From Leptospiraceae bacterium (GTDB taxonomy: Bacteria; Spirochaetota; Leptospiria; Leptospirales; Leptospiraceae), in NCBI GenBank assembly GCA_016711485.1, contig JADJSX010000008.1, positions 310,001 through 374,000 of the forward strand: a DNA stretch of 64,000 nt, in the 5' to 3' direction. The translations under genes were made by a program, and so were the position numbers. Positions 34,925-43,438 of this stretch are shown here, piece by piece; the first letter of the stretch is position 1; the number at the start of each line of letters is the position of its first letter. The notes beneath the pieces were generated by a model. The model searched no databases, had not been told where the DNA came from, and saw only the letters and a list, made by a program, of their open reading frames with translations.

Positions 34925-36646
34925 TTATGGTGTATATTCCATTATTACAAAAGTAAGATCATCTTCTAAAAATTTTAGTCCACCAGAAAATTCTACAACA
35001 GCCTGAAAAATTTCTTCTGCTAAAATATGAATGTCTATATGGTTTGAATCTAAAAGTATTTGAATCATCCTTTCTTCAGAAAATAATTCGTATGAATCAA
35101 TTCCATGAGCTTCGATAATTCCGTCTGTGTAAACTACGATTCTGTCGCCCGGCTGCAATCGGTATTCGACTTCTTCCGAATCGGGTTTTTTTAAAGCCAT
35201 GATGATCTTTCCTTGAGAATTTAGACGAATGACTTTTTTTTCTTTCGTAATGATCATTACAGGAAAATGTCCGGCTCTTGCAGTGGTTAATTTTCCATTT
35301 CTAAGGTTAATATGAATTAAACTCGCCGTAATAAAATTTTTCCCTAGTTTGTCATGAATACATTCGTAGATAAAATGAAATGACTCTTTAAGTTTGTGTA
35401 AATGATCATACCAATAAGTTAAAGACATTTTTACCATTGCGGCTAATAGCGCAGCCGGTACTCCGTGCCCTGATACATCGCATAGAAAAAATCCAAATGA
35501 ATTATGCGACTTGCTATATCTTAAATCAAAAAAATCTCCCCCAAGTTTCATCATAGGCTGAAATTTTATTGCAATTTTTAATTTATCTAAATCGGGAACA
35601 TTGGAAGGTAGAAGAGAATCTTGAATTTTTCCAGCCATTTCAATTTGTTTCTCTAATTCCAATTTTTGTTTCTCTATGATTAAGGTACGTTCTTTTACTT
35701 TTAATTCCAACTCATGATTGGATCGATCTTTCATCCGTTCAATTACTTTTAAATTTTCAACTACTGACATTTGTGCTCTTGCACGTTCGCGCATAACAGT
35801 TACCAATACATAGGAAATAATAGTTGCGACTGCTATATAAATATCCAATAATATTAACGAATTATTTAAGGAAATTTTCCCATCGAGATAGATTGCAAAC
35901 GGACCAGTTCCACTAATTGTTCGAAAAACTGCAATCCCAGACAGTATTACGGTAGAAAGAGTAGCTCCATAATTTTGAAAACGTAAACTTGCCCAAATCA
36001 AAAAAGGGAATGGAAGATAGGCTAATGGAATTTTTTCTCTGAATGCAAATAGGGATGAAGATAAAAGCAATATACAAAAAAATATAATTTCGATGAATCG
36101 ATGTAAATTCATTTTCCATTTTGGGAAATCCCACCAAGTTAGAAGAAAGGGGGCAACAATAATAAACCCCTGCATTTCTCCAGAACACCATGTAAGTAAA
36201 ACATTCCAATAAACATCTTCAGGGACAAATCCAAAAAATAATAGAGAGGTTACTCCCATAAATGCGCTTAGCAAAGATCCGGGTAAAGTACAAAATAATA
36301 CATATTTAATAAGATTCGCTGCTGAATCAAATATCTCTGCAGATCCTAAAAATTTATTTGTTAGATAGAAGTTTATAATTACACTTAATGTATTTCCACT
36401 GCCAATTATGAGTGCAGTTGGAATGTGCGGATTATTTATATAATTCGCTAGTGTAGCTCCTAAAAATATTCCCGGGATTGCTCTTCCTCCGAAAATTACA
36501 ATGGCAGCAAATGCAACTCCTTCTGGAGGCCAAATAGGTGAAACTTGCGAGTTTAGAAATGCCAAAAAAAAACCAAGTTTTGCAGATAAAATATAACTTA
36601 TGGAAATGAAAAAAGTATTCCAGAGGATGTTAAATGTTTTTATCAT
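34925..36646 (-). CDS. MASE1-domain membrane PP2C/SpoIIE phosphatase
   Basis: A 573-residue protein. Residues 1-285 form eight or nine helices of the MASE1 sensor (S-P-I-W-P-P-E-G-V-A-F-A and G-A-T-L-A-N-Y are typical). A coiled coil (290-345) precedes a SpoIIE-type PP2C phosphatase (about 350-570). That domain has the metal ligands G-G-D-F-F-D, C-D-V-S-G-H-G-V-P-A-A and V-Y-T-D-G-I-I-E-A. Such proteins usually remove phosphate from anti-sigma antagonists in partner-switching pathways. It overlaps the upstream phosphatase gene by four bases, and the two catalytic domains are paralogous. Confidence 0.9.
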   Translation of the reverse strand: MIKTFNILWNTFFISISYILSAKLGFFLAFLNSQVSPIWPPEGVAFAAIVIFGGRAIPGIFLGATLANYINNPHIPTALIIGSGNTLSVIINFYLTNKFLGSAEIFDSAANLIKYVLFCTLPGSLLSAFMGVTSLLFFGFVPEDVYWNVLLTWCSGEMQGFIIVAPFLLTWWDFPKWKMNLHRFIEIIFFCILLLSSSLFAFREKIPLAYLPFPFLIWASLRFQNYGATLSTVILSGIAVFRTISGTGPFAIYLDGKISLNNSLILLDIYIAVATIISYVLVTVMRERARAQMSVVENLKVIERMKDRSNHELELKVKERTLIIEKQKLELEKQIEMAGKIQDSLLPSNVPDLDKLKIAIKFQPMMKLGGDFFDLRYSKSHNSFGFFLCDVSGHGVPAALLAAMVKMSLTYWYDHLHKLKESFHFIYECIHDKLGKNFITASLIHINLRNGKLTTARAGHFPVMIITKEKKVIRLNSQGKIIMALKKPDSEEVEYRLQPGDRIVVYTDGIIEAHGIDSYELFSEERMIQILLDSNHIDIHILAEEIFQAVVEFSGGLKFLEDDLTFVIMEYTP

Positions 36647-38652
36647 AAATTTCCATTTGAAACAGTCATATTATCTCTTCCTGAAAACTCTGCAACTAAA
36701 ATGGTAATATCATCTGTAAATTGGCTTTGGGAATTCCCAGTAAAATTGAGGACCGAATCATAAATTTTATTACACAAATCGGAGGAAGAGTCCAAGTGAT
36801 GGAGAGAACTAATTTCTATTAACCGCGTTTCTCCAAATAACATTTGTTCTTTATTTCTTGCTTCGGTAATTCCATCTGTATAGAGTATAATTTTATCTCC
36901 GATTTTAAGTTTGGTTTTGACCTCTTCGGAATTCGTAGGAAATGCTTCGCAGATAATTCGCCCTCTGGAGTTTATAAATTCATATTCTCCTTCAAGTCCA
37001 ACTTTTAGAATTGGTAGATGTCCTGCATTTGCAGAAGTCATGACTCCATCTCTTAAATTAATATGGCAATAAATTGCAGATAAAAAATGTCCACTTAGTT
37101 TTCCCTGCAAAGAACGGTGAATTTTATTTAAAGCTTCCAATGGGCTCAAATTCATTTCATAACAATCCTGCAAAGACATTTTAACCATTGTAGCTAAAAA
37201 TGCAGCAGGAACACCATGTCCCGACACATCACAAATAAATAAAAGTATATCATCGTTATTTTTGTATTCAAAATCTATAAAATCACCGCCGACTCCCATC
37301 ATTGGTTGATAGCGGAAACTTAGATTTGCCCCATTTATTTGAGGAACATCTTCTGGTAATAAGGAAATTTGAATTTTTTTAGCTATTTTTATTTGTTTTT
37401 CTAATTCTTGCGATTGATCTCTAATCGTACGAGTTCTTTCTGCTACGTTTTTTTCTAGGCTTTCATTGAAATTAGAAATTTCAATGATCAAGTTATATTG
37501 AACTTCTGAGGCAATTTTTAAATTTTCTACCATTACATTAAAACTTTTAGCAAGATTTCCAAACTCATCTTTTTTGCCTACATTCTCTATCATAATTAAT
37601 TTTCCAGATGCAAGATTGTCCACGGCTGCAGATAGAATTTCAAGCGGACGAGTAAAATATCGAGCAAGAAAAAACGCGGCAATTGTAGTGACTAAAAATG
37701 TAAATATAGAAATTATAATTGCAACAGTCATCATTTGGATTCTAAAATCATCGATTTCTTCTGTATTTACGTTGAGGATAACAATCCCAATCCCTTTACC
37801 TTCTGTATTAAATATTGTAGAATATATTTCCATAGAATCTTCGTAGGAAAAACTATTTCTATCAATACTTACATCTACTGATATTCTGTTACGAATCATA
37901 TTTGTTAATTTTGATTTTGTATTTTCTGTAAATAAAATTCCGAACTCTGAATTTATCTGGTCCACAGGATTAAATGTAATATTTAGTGGATAATTTTTAT
38001 TATTCACGCTTATTGAAGAAACGATAGATCTATGATTTTTATCCAATATAGCGTTTTCGAATTCTGCACTTAGCTGATTATCGTATGAAATTTTTAACAC
38101 AATTTTATCGTTTATTTTTAGGTAATAGTAATTAGCCTCTCTAATAACTTCATTTTTAATTAAACTTCCTTCAAAATGAAATTCAAATTTCCCTTTTTGT
38201 AATTGATTGTTATAATTTGCAATAAGTTCTTTGGAATCGTTTACGAAAAGATTGTATGTAAAAAAATCGGATTTAATCCAGATATTATCTTTAGATAGAG
38301 TTTTATAAGTTCTATTCGTATCGATTGCATAATACAAATTTTCATTATCAGGATTGTAGTTGAGTGTATAAATATATTTTACACTCGTTTCATTCTGATA
38401 AATTTTCTCTAAAAATCTTTTATATTTTTCAAAAATTGAATTCGTTAAATCTTTCGCAGAATTCAATTTTTCGAGTTCTTCGCCTTCAATGGTTGTGGAA
38501 ATAAATTTGGCTATCGATATTTTGTGATTCAAAAAATTATCTAGAAACATTTCATAAGAAAATCTGTATAAAAAGGCGCTTAATAATAGAGATATACCTA
38601 TATCTAGTCCAATAAATCCTAGTATAAGTTTATTTCTTAAAGTTAAGTTCAT
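36643..38652 (-). CDS. HAMP-linked transmembrane PP2C/SpoIIE phosphatase
   Basis: A 669-residue receptor phosphatase. It has a first helix (about 10-30), a periplasmic sensor of about 270 residues, a second helix (about 310-335) and HAMP (about 335-390, A-R-Y-F-T-R-P-L-E-I-L). A coiled coil (395-425) leads to a complete SpoIIE phosphatase: G-G-D-F-I-D, C-D-V-S-G-H-G-V-P-A-A-F and L-Y-T-D-G-I-T-E-A. The sensor does not match a named domain I can be sure of. It is the first gene of a two-gene operon with the MASE1 phosphatase, which gives two inputs feeding one type of output. Confidence 0.9.
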   Translation of the reverse strand: MNLTLRNKLILGFIGLDIGISLLLSAFLYRFSYEMFLDNFLNHKISIAKFISTTIEGEELEKLNSAKDLTNSIFEKYKRFLEKIYQNETSVKYIYTLNYNPDNENLYYAIDTNRTYKTLSKDNIWIKSDFFTYNLFVNDSKELIANYNNQLQKGKFEFHFEGSLIKNEVIREANYYYLKINDKIVLKISYDNQLSAEFENAILDKNHRSIVSSISVNNKNYPLNITFNPVDQINSEFGILFTENTKSKLTNMIRNRISVDVSIDRNSFSYEDSMEIYSTIFNTEGKGIGIVILNVNTEEIDDFRIQMMTVAIIISIFTFLVTTIAAFFLARYFTRPLEILSAAVDNLASGKLIMIENVGKKDEFGNLAKSFNVMVENLKIASEVQYNLIIEISNFNESLEKNVAERTRTIRDQSQELEKQIKIAKKIQISLLPEDVPQINGANLSFRYQPMMGVGGDFIDFEYKNNDDILLFICDVSGHGVPAAFLATMVKMSLQDCYEMNLSPLEALNKIHRSLQGKLSGHFLSAIYCHINLRDGVMTSANAGHLPILKVGLEGEYEFINSRGRIICEAFPTNSEEVKTKLKIGDKIILYTDGITEARNKEQMLFGETRLIEISSLHHLDSSSDLCNKIYDSVLNFTGNSQSQFTDDITILVAEFSGRDNMTVSNGNL

Positions 38653-38741
38653 AAGAATTACTATTTTAGAAAAATACGATTAATTAAGAAATCATATTTA
38701 TATTGCTGTATCGAAAATGCGTCAAGATAGATTTTTTGAAT

Positions 38742-40433
38742 TTAAAGTTGAACTACATCAGTAAACCAGTTTGATTTATTGCCCGCATTGTCTTGCACTC
38801 TAATTTGAATAAATAATGGGTTTTTTACAGTTTTTAAATTCTTTGGAATTTCTAATTTAATAAAATTTCTATCTCGATCAAATACATAAGGATAATTGGA
38901 ACCTTCCAAAAGAACTTCCATTCTGCCATTTATCCCCGAACCCCTGTCTGATACAGAATAAAAACGTTCTAACATATTGGAATCTTGAATTTCAGGCAAA
39001 TTATAATGTCTATAAATAAGATATGGATAAGCGATCGTAGGAGGAGATTTATCTTGCATAACAGCAATTATCCCAAGTCTAGTAAAGTTAAACGACATAC
39101 CTACACCCATTTTTTTTCCTGCAAGTGGAACCCATCTGTTCAATACTGCATCGAACAAATAGAGACCTTCATTTTTTTCTGATAAATTCCCTTTAAAAAT
39201 ACCCTCCGCACTTCCCTTCCAAGAAAAGTTATAAGAAGTAATTTGGTATGCACTACCGGATTGAATTAGATTTGGTAATACGCTTTCTTCCGGCAATTTG
39301 TCTAGTTTAGTTATTTTTATATTTCCATCACCGATGATACTTGTTTTGGAAAAATTTAAATTTATTTTTTCATCCTCAGAGCTAAACTGCGTTCCCGGTT
39401 TTGGTTTTACATAATTTTCATTTTTTGTTGTTGTGAAAGTAAATTTTAATTTGGATTCATTTCCGGATGCGTCAAATAAAGAAATTTCGGCTAACATCTT
39501 TTTATCTTCTTCCACATTGTTTAAGTCAATCGAATAGGAATTTTTATCACCATACAAATTATATACATAAAAAGCTGGGGATAACGAAGATTTGTTCATG
39601 TCATATACATTATCTTTATCAGACGCTTCTCTAAAAGTCATTCGTTTAAAATTTCTTTCAAAAACTACGACTTCATTTATTTTTAGCCTTATTTCATATA
39701 TATTATTTTGATTTTTGGAACTGATTCGATCAAAACCAGCGACTTTAATTTTTACTTTTCCGTTGAGTTTAATATCTTCATATACTGGAAATGAATATGT
39801 AGATTTGTTTATACTCACCGTTGTAAATTTTTTATTAAAACCATTATCAGAGTCAATAAAAACTGATTGGATTACCGGTGGATTATTATCTTCCTGTTTA
39901 TAATTAATAAAACTGAGAGGATTAAAATATTCTTTTGTGTCAAATAATTCTAAATGTAAATGTGAAATTCCTGATCCAGTTTCTCCCGACCTCGCAATTT
40001 TGTCTTTGGCTTTTACTTTAAAATATTCGGGTTTTAATTTGACTTGAAATCCTTCCGGTTTTCCTAAAAGTAACAATGCCATTTTTAATTCCTCTAATCC
40101 GACAATGTCGCCTTTTAAGTCATTTAAGTGTGCATACTTTGCGTATAACTTTAAGGAAGGAGAAAACAAATTAATACTCAATCCATAACCGTTATTTGCA
40201 TAACTCATCGAGGCTATATTTCCCTCGTAAACGGATAAGATCGAGAAACCGTTGATTCCATAGGTTTTATAATCACACCCCATGTGAAGATGTGAATTTC
40301 TAAATTCTGCAAATGTTCCAGAAATCGGGAGGCGAAATTGCATAGGCCAATGGACTGAGTCAATTTTTTCTGGTTCAAAAGAATGAATCTGAAGTGCAAT
40401 TAATAAGTAAATACAGAAAGCTATCTGTTTCAT
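38742..40433 (-). CDS. Exported M23 (LytM-type) metallopeptidase
   Basis: A 563-residue secreted zinc endopeptidase with signal peptide (1-18). The catalytic domain (about 35-175) has all ligands: His50 and Asp54 in H-M-G-C-D, a supporting His102, and H-L-H at 158-160 after G-E-T-G-S-G-I-S. M23 enzymes cut peptide cross-links of peptidoglycan. Unusually the catalytic domain is N-terminal, and the remaining 380 residues are beta-rich, with several segments of V-A-G-F-D-R and V-Q-D-N-A-G-N style that suggest Ig-like domains. It is divergent from the LptE-like gene 48 bases away. Confidence 0.87.
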   Translation of the reverse strand: MKQIAFCIYLLIALQIHSFEPEKIDSVHWPMQFRLPISGTFAEFRNSHLHMGCDYKTYGINGFSILSVYEGNIASMSYANNGYGLSINLFSPSLKLYAKYAHLNDLKGDIVGLEELKMALLLLGKPEGFQVKLKPEYFKVKAKDKIARSGETGSGISHLHLELFDTKEYFNPLSFINYKQEDNNPPVIQSVFIDSDNGFNKKFTTVSINKSTYSFPVYEDIKLNGKVKIKVAGFDRISSKNQNNIYEIRLKINEVVVFERNFKRMTFREASDKDNVYDMNKSSLSPAFYVYNLYGDKNSYSIDLNNVEEDKKMLAEISLFDASGNESKLKFTFTTTKNENYVKPKPGTQFSSEDEKINLNFSKTSIIGDGNIKITKLDKLPEESVLPNLIQSGSAYQITSYNFSWKGSAEGIFKGNLSEKNEGLYLFDAVLNRWVPLAGKKMGVGMSFNFTRLGIIAVMQDKSPPTIAYPYLIYRHYNLPEIQDSNMLERFYSVSDRGSGINGRMEVLLEGSNYPYVFDRDRNFIKLEIPKNLKTVKNPLFIQIRVQDNAGNKSNWFTDVVQL

Positions 40434-40481
40434 AAGGAAATAAAGATTTACAAGAGACTTGCTGTCAATTTTATTTCCTTT

Positions 40482-41066
40482 ATGCGATTTTTCCTGAACG
40501 CGCTTTTGGTATTGATTCCATTTTTATTTTTTTCTTGTGCTTATTTGCTAAAGGAACCCGGCCGTCCTCCTAAAGTAGCTGGTGTTTTAATCAATGACAG
40601 TTATAGAAAATTATACATTCATAATCTTCAGAATGATTCTTATGGAACCGCAGTTCATACAACTCTTACACAATTAGTAAAAGCAGAGGCTGATCGAAGA
40701 GGACGATTTATTCAAACTCGCGATAAATCAGAAGCAGGTTTTCGATTATATGGAAGCATCGTCCATTACCAAAAAATTGGAAATATAATGGATTCCTTTG
40801 GTCAGCAAATAAGCTCAGAGATATCAGTGGTCGTAAAATTAGAAATTCACGAAGCGAACACTGGAGAAAGAGTACCTTTAGAACGAGATGAAATTTTAGC
40901 TAGAGCATATTTTTCTGATCAAATAGGAAATCGAGAATCAGAAGAACAAGCACAAACAAGGTTACTTCGAAATTTATCCTATCGAATTGTAGAAGAAAGT
41001 GAAAATGCTTGGTATTATTTTGTAAGAGAAAAATATTATAATAATATAAACTTGGAAAAAAAGTAG
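40482..41066 (+). CDS. LptE-like outer-membrane lipoprotein
   Basis: A 194-residue lipoprotein (leader ends F-F-S-C-A-Y, Cys19). The mature part fits the LptE family, which plugs the LptD barrel and helps LPS reach the cell surface. Features are a strand K-L-Y-I-H-N-L-Q-N-D, a helix T-L-T-Q-L-V-K-A-E-A-D-R, G-F-R-L-Y-G-S-I-V-H-Y, and a paired strand V-V-V-K-L-E-I-H-E-A-N-T-G. A closing helix L-R-N-L-S-Y-R-I-V follows. LptE sequences diverge strongly, so this is a fold-level call. The O-antigen and sugar-transferase genes in the window support an LPS-bearing envelope. Confidence 0.65.
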   Translation: MRFFLNALLVLIPFLFFSCAYLLKEPGRPPKVAGVLINDSYRKLYIHNLQNDSYGTAVHTTLTQLVKAEADRRGRFIQTRDKSEAGFRLYGSIVHYQKIGNIMDSFGQQISSEISVVVKLEIHEANTGERVPLERDEILARAYFSDQIGNRESEEQAQTRLLRNLSYRIVEESENAWYYFVREKYYNNINLEKK

Positions 41067-41102
41067 AGTGAAAAACAATTTGGTTTTTTAGGAAGGGCAA
41101 TA

Positions 41103-41405
41103 ATGAAAAAAATAAAACTATCACGCGGAAAATTGGCTATCATTGACGATGAAGATTTTGAAAGGATAAGCCAGTTTAAATGGTATATCAACGAAAACGC
41201 AGAGAAAACTAAACTCTATGCTATGCGTTCCAGATTAAAAAGTGAAGAAGATACGATAACCGGAACAAAAGTTTATATGCATAGATTCATTTTGCAAATT
41301 GTAGATAAATCTGCTGTGATCCAACATAAAAATGGAAATACTTTAGATAATAGAAAGGAAAATCTAGTTATCAAAAAAAGAGCCGTAAACAAAAAAAAGA
41401 AATAA
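41103..41405 (+). CDS. Small HNH-type protein
   Basis: A 100-residue protein in the style of phage and homing-type HNH endonucleases. An N-terminal A-I-I-D-D-E-D-F-E-R-I-S-Q-F-K-W-Y module is followed by Y-M-H-R-F-I-L and the core I-Q-H-K-N-G-N-T-L-D-N-R-K-E-N-L (His75, Asn87). The usual Asp-His pair at the core start is Gln-His here, so nicking activity is doubtful. The C-terminal AP2-type DNA-binding domain found in larger relatives is absent. AGGAAGG precedes the ATG. It lies 36 bases after the LptE-like gene and just before a transposon-like repeat, which suggests acquired DNA. Confidence 0.75.
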   Translation: MKKIKLSRGKLAIIDDEDFERISQFKWYINENAEKTKLYAMRSRLKSEEDTITGTKVYMHRFILQIVDKSAVIQHKNGNTLDNRKENLVIKKRAVNKKKK

Positions 41406-41483
41406 CCTACTGAAATTATGCAAATGAAATAAGGTATATTACAAAATTGCAATGGATTAATTTTTCTCTTAGAGTTAGTAATT

Positions 41484-41672
41484 GACGTTACGCAAAATAA
41501 GAAATTTACGAAAATGAAGTCTAATTTAAGAATATTAGATAAAGCTAATGAATTAATGAATAAGCAGGTTTGGGCGGTAGCCCAAGCGATGCACTGAGCG
41601 ATCGTCGAAGTGTCTCCGACGGCTCCCGATCTCTCACCTCAACGCGCTTGCGCGTAAGGTGAGTTAGTAATT
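41484..41672 (+). repeat. MITE-like repeat, copy 1
   Basis: Bases 41530-41614 are almost identical to 61740-61824, and the right end GCGTAAGGTGAGTTAG matches the inverted terminal repeat of that copy. The left end keeps only TTACGCAAAAT. There is no gene inside. The GC-rich core (GCCCAAGCGATGCACTGAGC and onward) differs in base make-up from the surroundings. Confidence 0.78.
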
Positions 41673-41676
41673 TTTT

Positions 41677-43125
41677 TTATTGAATCAGAAGTTGAACCAA
41701 ATCTGGAAAATCCATTGCTTTTTTAGATAATATATAATTTTCATGAATCGACCATAAAAATACCCAAGGAGAATCTTCTTTCAGTATTTTTATTACTTTA
41801 ATAGGATTCGTTTTTTCATCGGGGTTAATCCGTATTTTCCGAATGTATTCTTCCACTTCTATATTGGAGTAAAATGATCGATTACCTCCATTCCCGAAAC
41901 TATCGTTTGCAAATAATGGATCTATAAAGTTGTTTACCGAATCGTAATCAATATACCATGTAAGTAAAGTGAGATCCCCTTTTTTTTCTCCATTTTCTTT
42001 GTAGAGTTTTGTTTTTTCCATTGGGAGAATTTGAATTTTTAAACCAAGATTTTTAAAATATTGAGCTATGACAGATCCTTTTGCTTTATTCTCATCATCC
42101 GCTCTCATCCTCAGTTCAATTGTATTCGTTAAAATTTGTGGATAACATTTAGATTCCGATAGATATTTTTTGGCTAAATCTAAATTGTAAGAATCGTGAA
42201 ACTTTTCATTTGTGTAAAATTCTAAATACTCGTTTGTCACGGAAGCATTGATTTTACTTGCGGAAGATTCAAATATTTTTTCAATGATTAAATCTCTATC
42301 TATCGCTAAATTTAAAGCTATTCTGAAAGGTAAATCGTAGCAAGGATTATTATGATTTACCGCTATGTATTGCACTGATTTACCTTTTACAAGTAATTTC
42401 GGACTTTCTTTTACAGCAGGGTGAGACAATAAAAAATAAGGAATTTTCATAACATCAATGTTACCTTTTCTAAACATATAAATTGCACTAGAAGGTTGAT
42501 TGAGTACTTGAAGAATTAATTTTTTAGGAAATCGATTGTTTTCATTAAAATAATTTATATACATTTCAAGAGAGTCATTTTTATTCCATTTCTCTAAATA
42601 ATATACACCATTACTTTTAAAAACTCCTTCTTTTTCGTAATACTCGCGACTGTAAATCGAAGAAGGGGCTAATGCTAATAATTCTATATTTTTAAGATTT
42701 ACAGAACCTAATTTAATCTCAAATTCCGTATCTGAAATTTTATGAAATTCTTTTAGAAATGAATACTTAGATTTTCTTGGTCCTTTTTCTGTTTTCAAAC
42801 GATTTAAACAGTAAATTACATCGTCAGAAGTTAGTTGTATTTTATTTTCTGTCTTAAATTCTTTTAGTTTAATTATTAGAACATCTTTTTGAATAGAATA
42901 TTCTTTGGCTAATTCTCCTTCGACTTTTCCATCTTTTGAAAATTTGAAAAGTTTTACAAATAGTAAAGTGTTAATTTTCTGAGAGGTTAAATCAACAGCA
43001 TAGATTGGATCAATACTAGATGGGTCTGAATCTATACTTATTTTTAAAGAATTTTCCTCTGTATTTATGTTTGGTTTGCATACCAATAGAAACAAAATAC
43101 ATATAAAATGAAAAAAATATTTCAC
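41677..43125 (-). CDS. Family 5 solute-binding lipoprotein (peptide/nickel type)
   Basis: A 482-residue substrate-binding protein of the OppA/DppA family. The leader ends L-L-V-C-K-P-N, a lipobox. The family start I-D-S-D-P-S-S-I-D-P-I-Y-A-V-D is followed by G-E-L-A-K-E-Y-S. L-T-S-D-D-V-I-Y-C-L and the central N-L-A-I-D-R-D-L-I come next. It would hand peptides or similar ligands to an ABC importer. No permease or ATPase gene is near, so it may share a transporter encoded elsewhere or have another role. It overlaps the small upstream gene by four bases. Confidence 0.87.
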   Translation of the reverse strand: MKYFFHFICILFLLVCKPNINTEENSLKISIDSDPSSIDPIYAVDLTSQKINTLLFVKLFKFSKDGKVEGELAKEYSIQKDVLIIKLKEFKTENKIQLTSDDVIYCLNRLKTEKGPRKSKYSFLKEFHKISDTEFEIKLGSVNLKNIELLALAPSSIYSREYYEKEGVFKSNGVYYLEKWNKNDSLEMYINYFNENNRFPKKLILQVLNQPSSAIYMFRKGNIDVMKIPYFLLSHPAVKESPKLLVKGKSVQYIAVNHNNPCYDLPFRIALNLAIDRDLIIEKIFESSASKINASVTNEYLEFYTNEKFHDSYNLDLAKKYLSESKCYPQILTNTIELRMRADDENKAKGSVIAQYFKNLGLKIQILPMEKTKLYKENGEKKGDLTLLTWYIDYDSVNNFIDPLFANDSFGNGGNRSFYSNIEVEEYIRKIRINPDEKTNPIKVIKILKEDSPWVFLWSIHENYILSKKAMDFPDLVQLLIQ

Positions 43126-43409
43126 AAATAAAACCCAAACCCGAAAAAATACGGCTTTTCTTGGAGAGGCGAATAGATATAATTCGCTATTGAGAAATCA
43201 ACGATTTGATATTCTTGTTCTAAAAATCCTTTTCCATTTCCGAAGATAAATTGAACTGAGTATTTTTTTTCTTCTACAATTTGAATTGAATTATCATTCT
43301 TAGAAAATTGGTATGTTTCTTTCTTTACTTTATTTAACTCAAGTTCAGATGTTTTCTCCGTTGTAACTTTTATCTTTTTCGGAGTTTTCTTGAGACTTTT
43401 TTTAATCAT
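43122..43409 (-). CDS. Small protein of unknown function
   Basis: A 95-residue frame with a lysine-rich first third and a beta-like second half ending in the aromatic P-Y-F-F-G-F-G-F-Y-L. That ending is like the last strand of an outer-membrane barrel, but no signal peptide is visible. It overlaps the solute-binding gene by four bases (ATGA), which is the main reason to believe it is translated. It lies 29 bases after the RapA-like gene. Confidence 0.45.
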   Translation of the reverse strand: MIKKSLKKTPKKIKVTTEKTSELELNKVKKETYQFSKNDNSIQIVEEKKYSVQFIFGNGKGFLEQEYQIVDFSIANYIYSPLQEKPYFFGFGFYL

Positions 43410-43438
43410 TTGACTATGTGGATTCAGTCCGCTGATAT

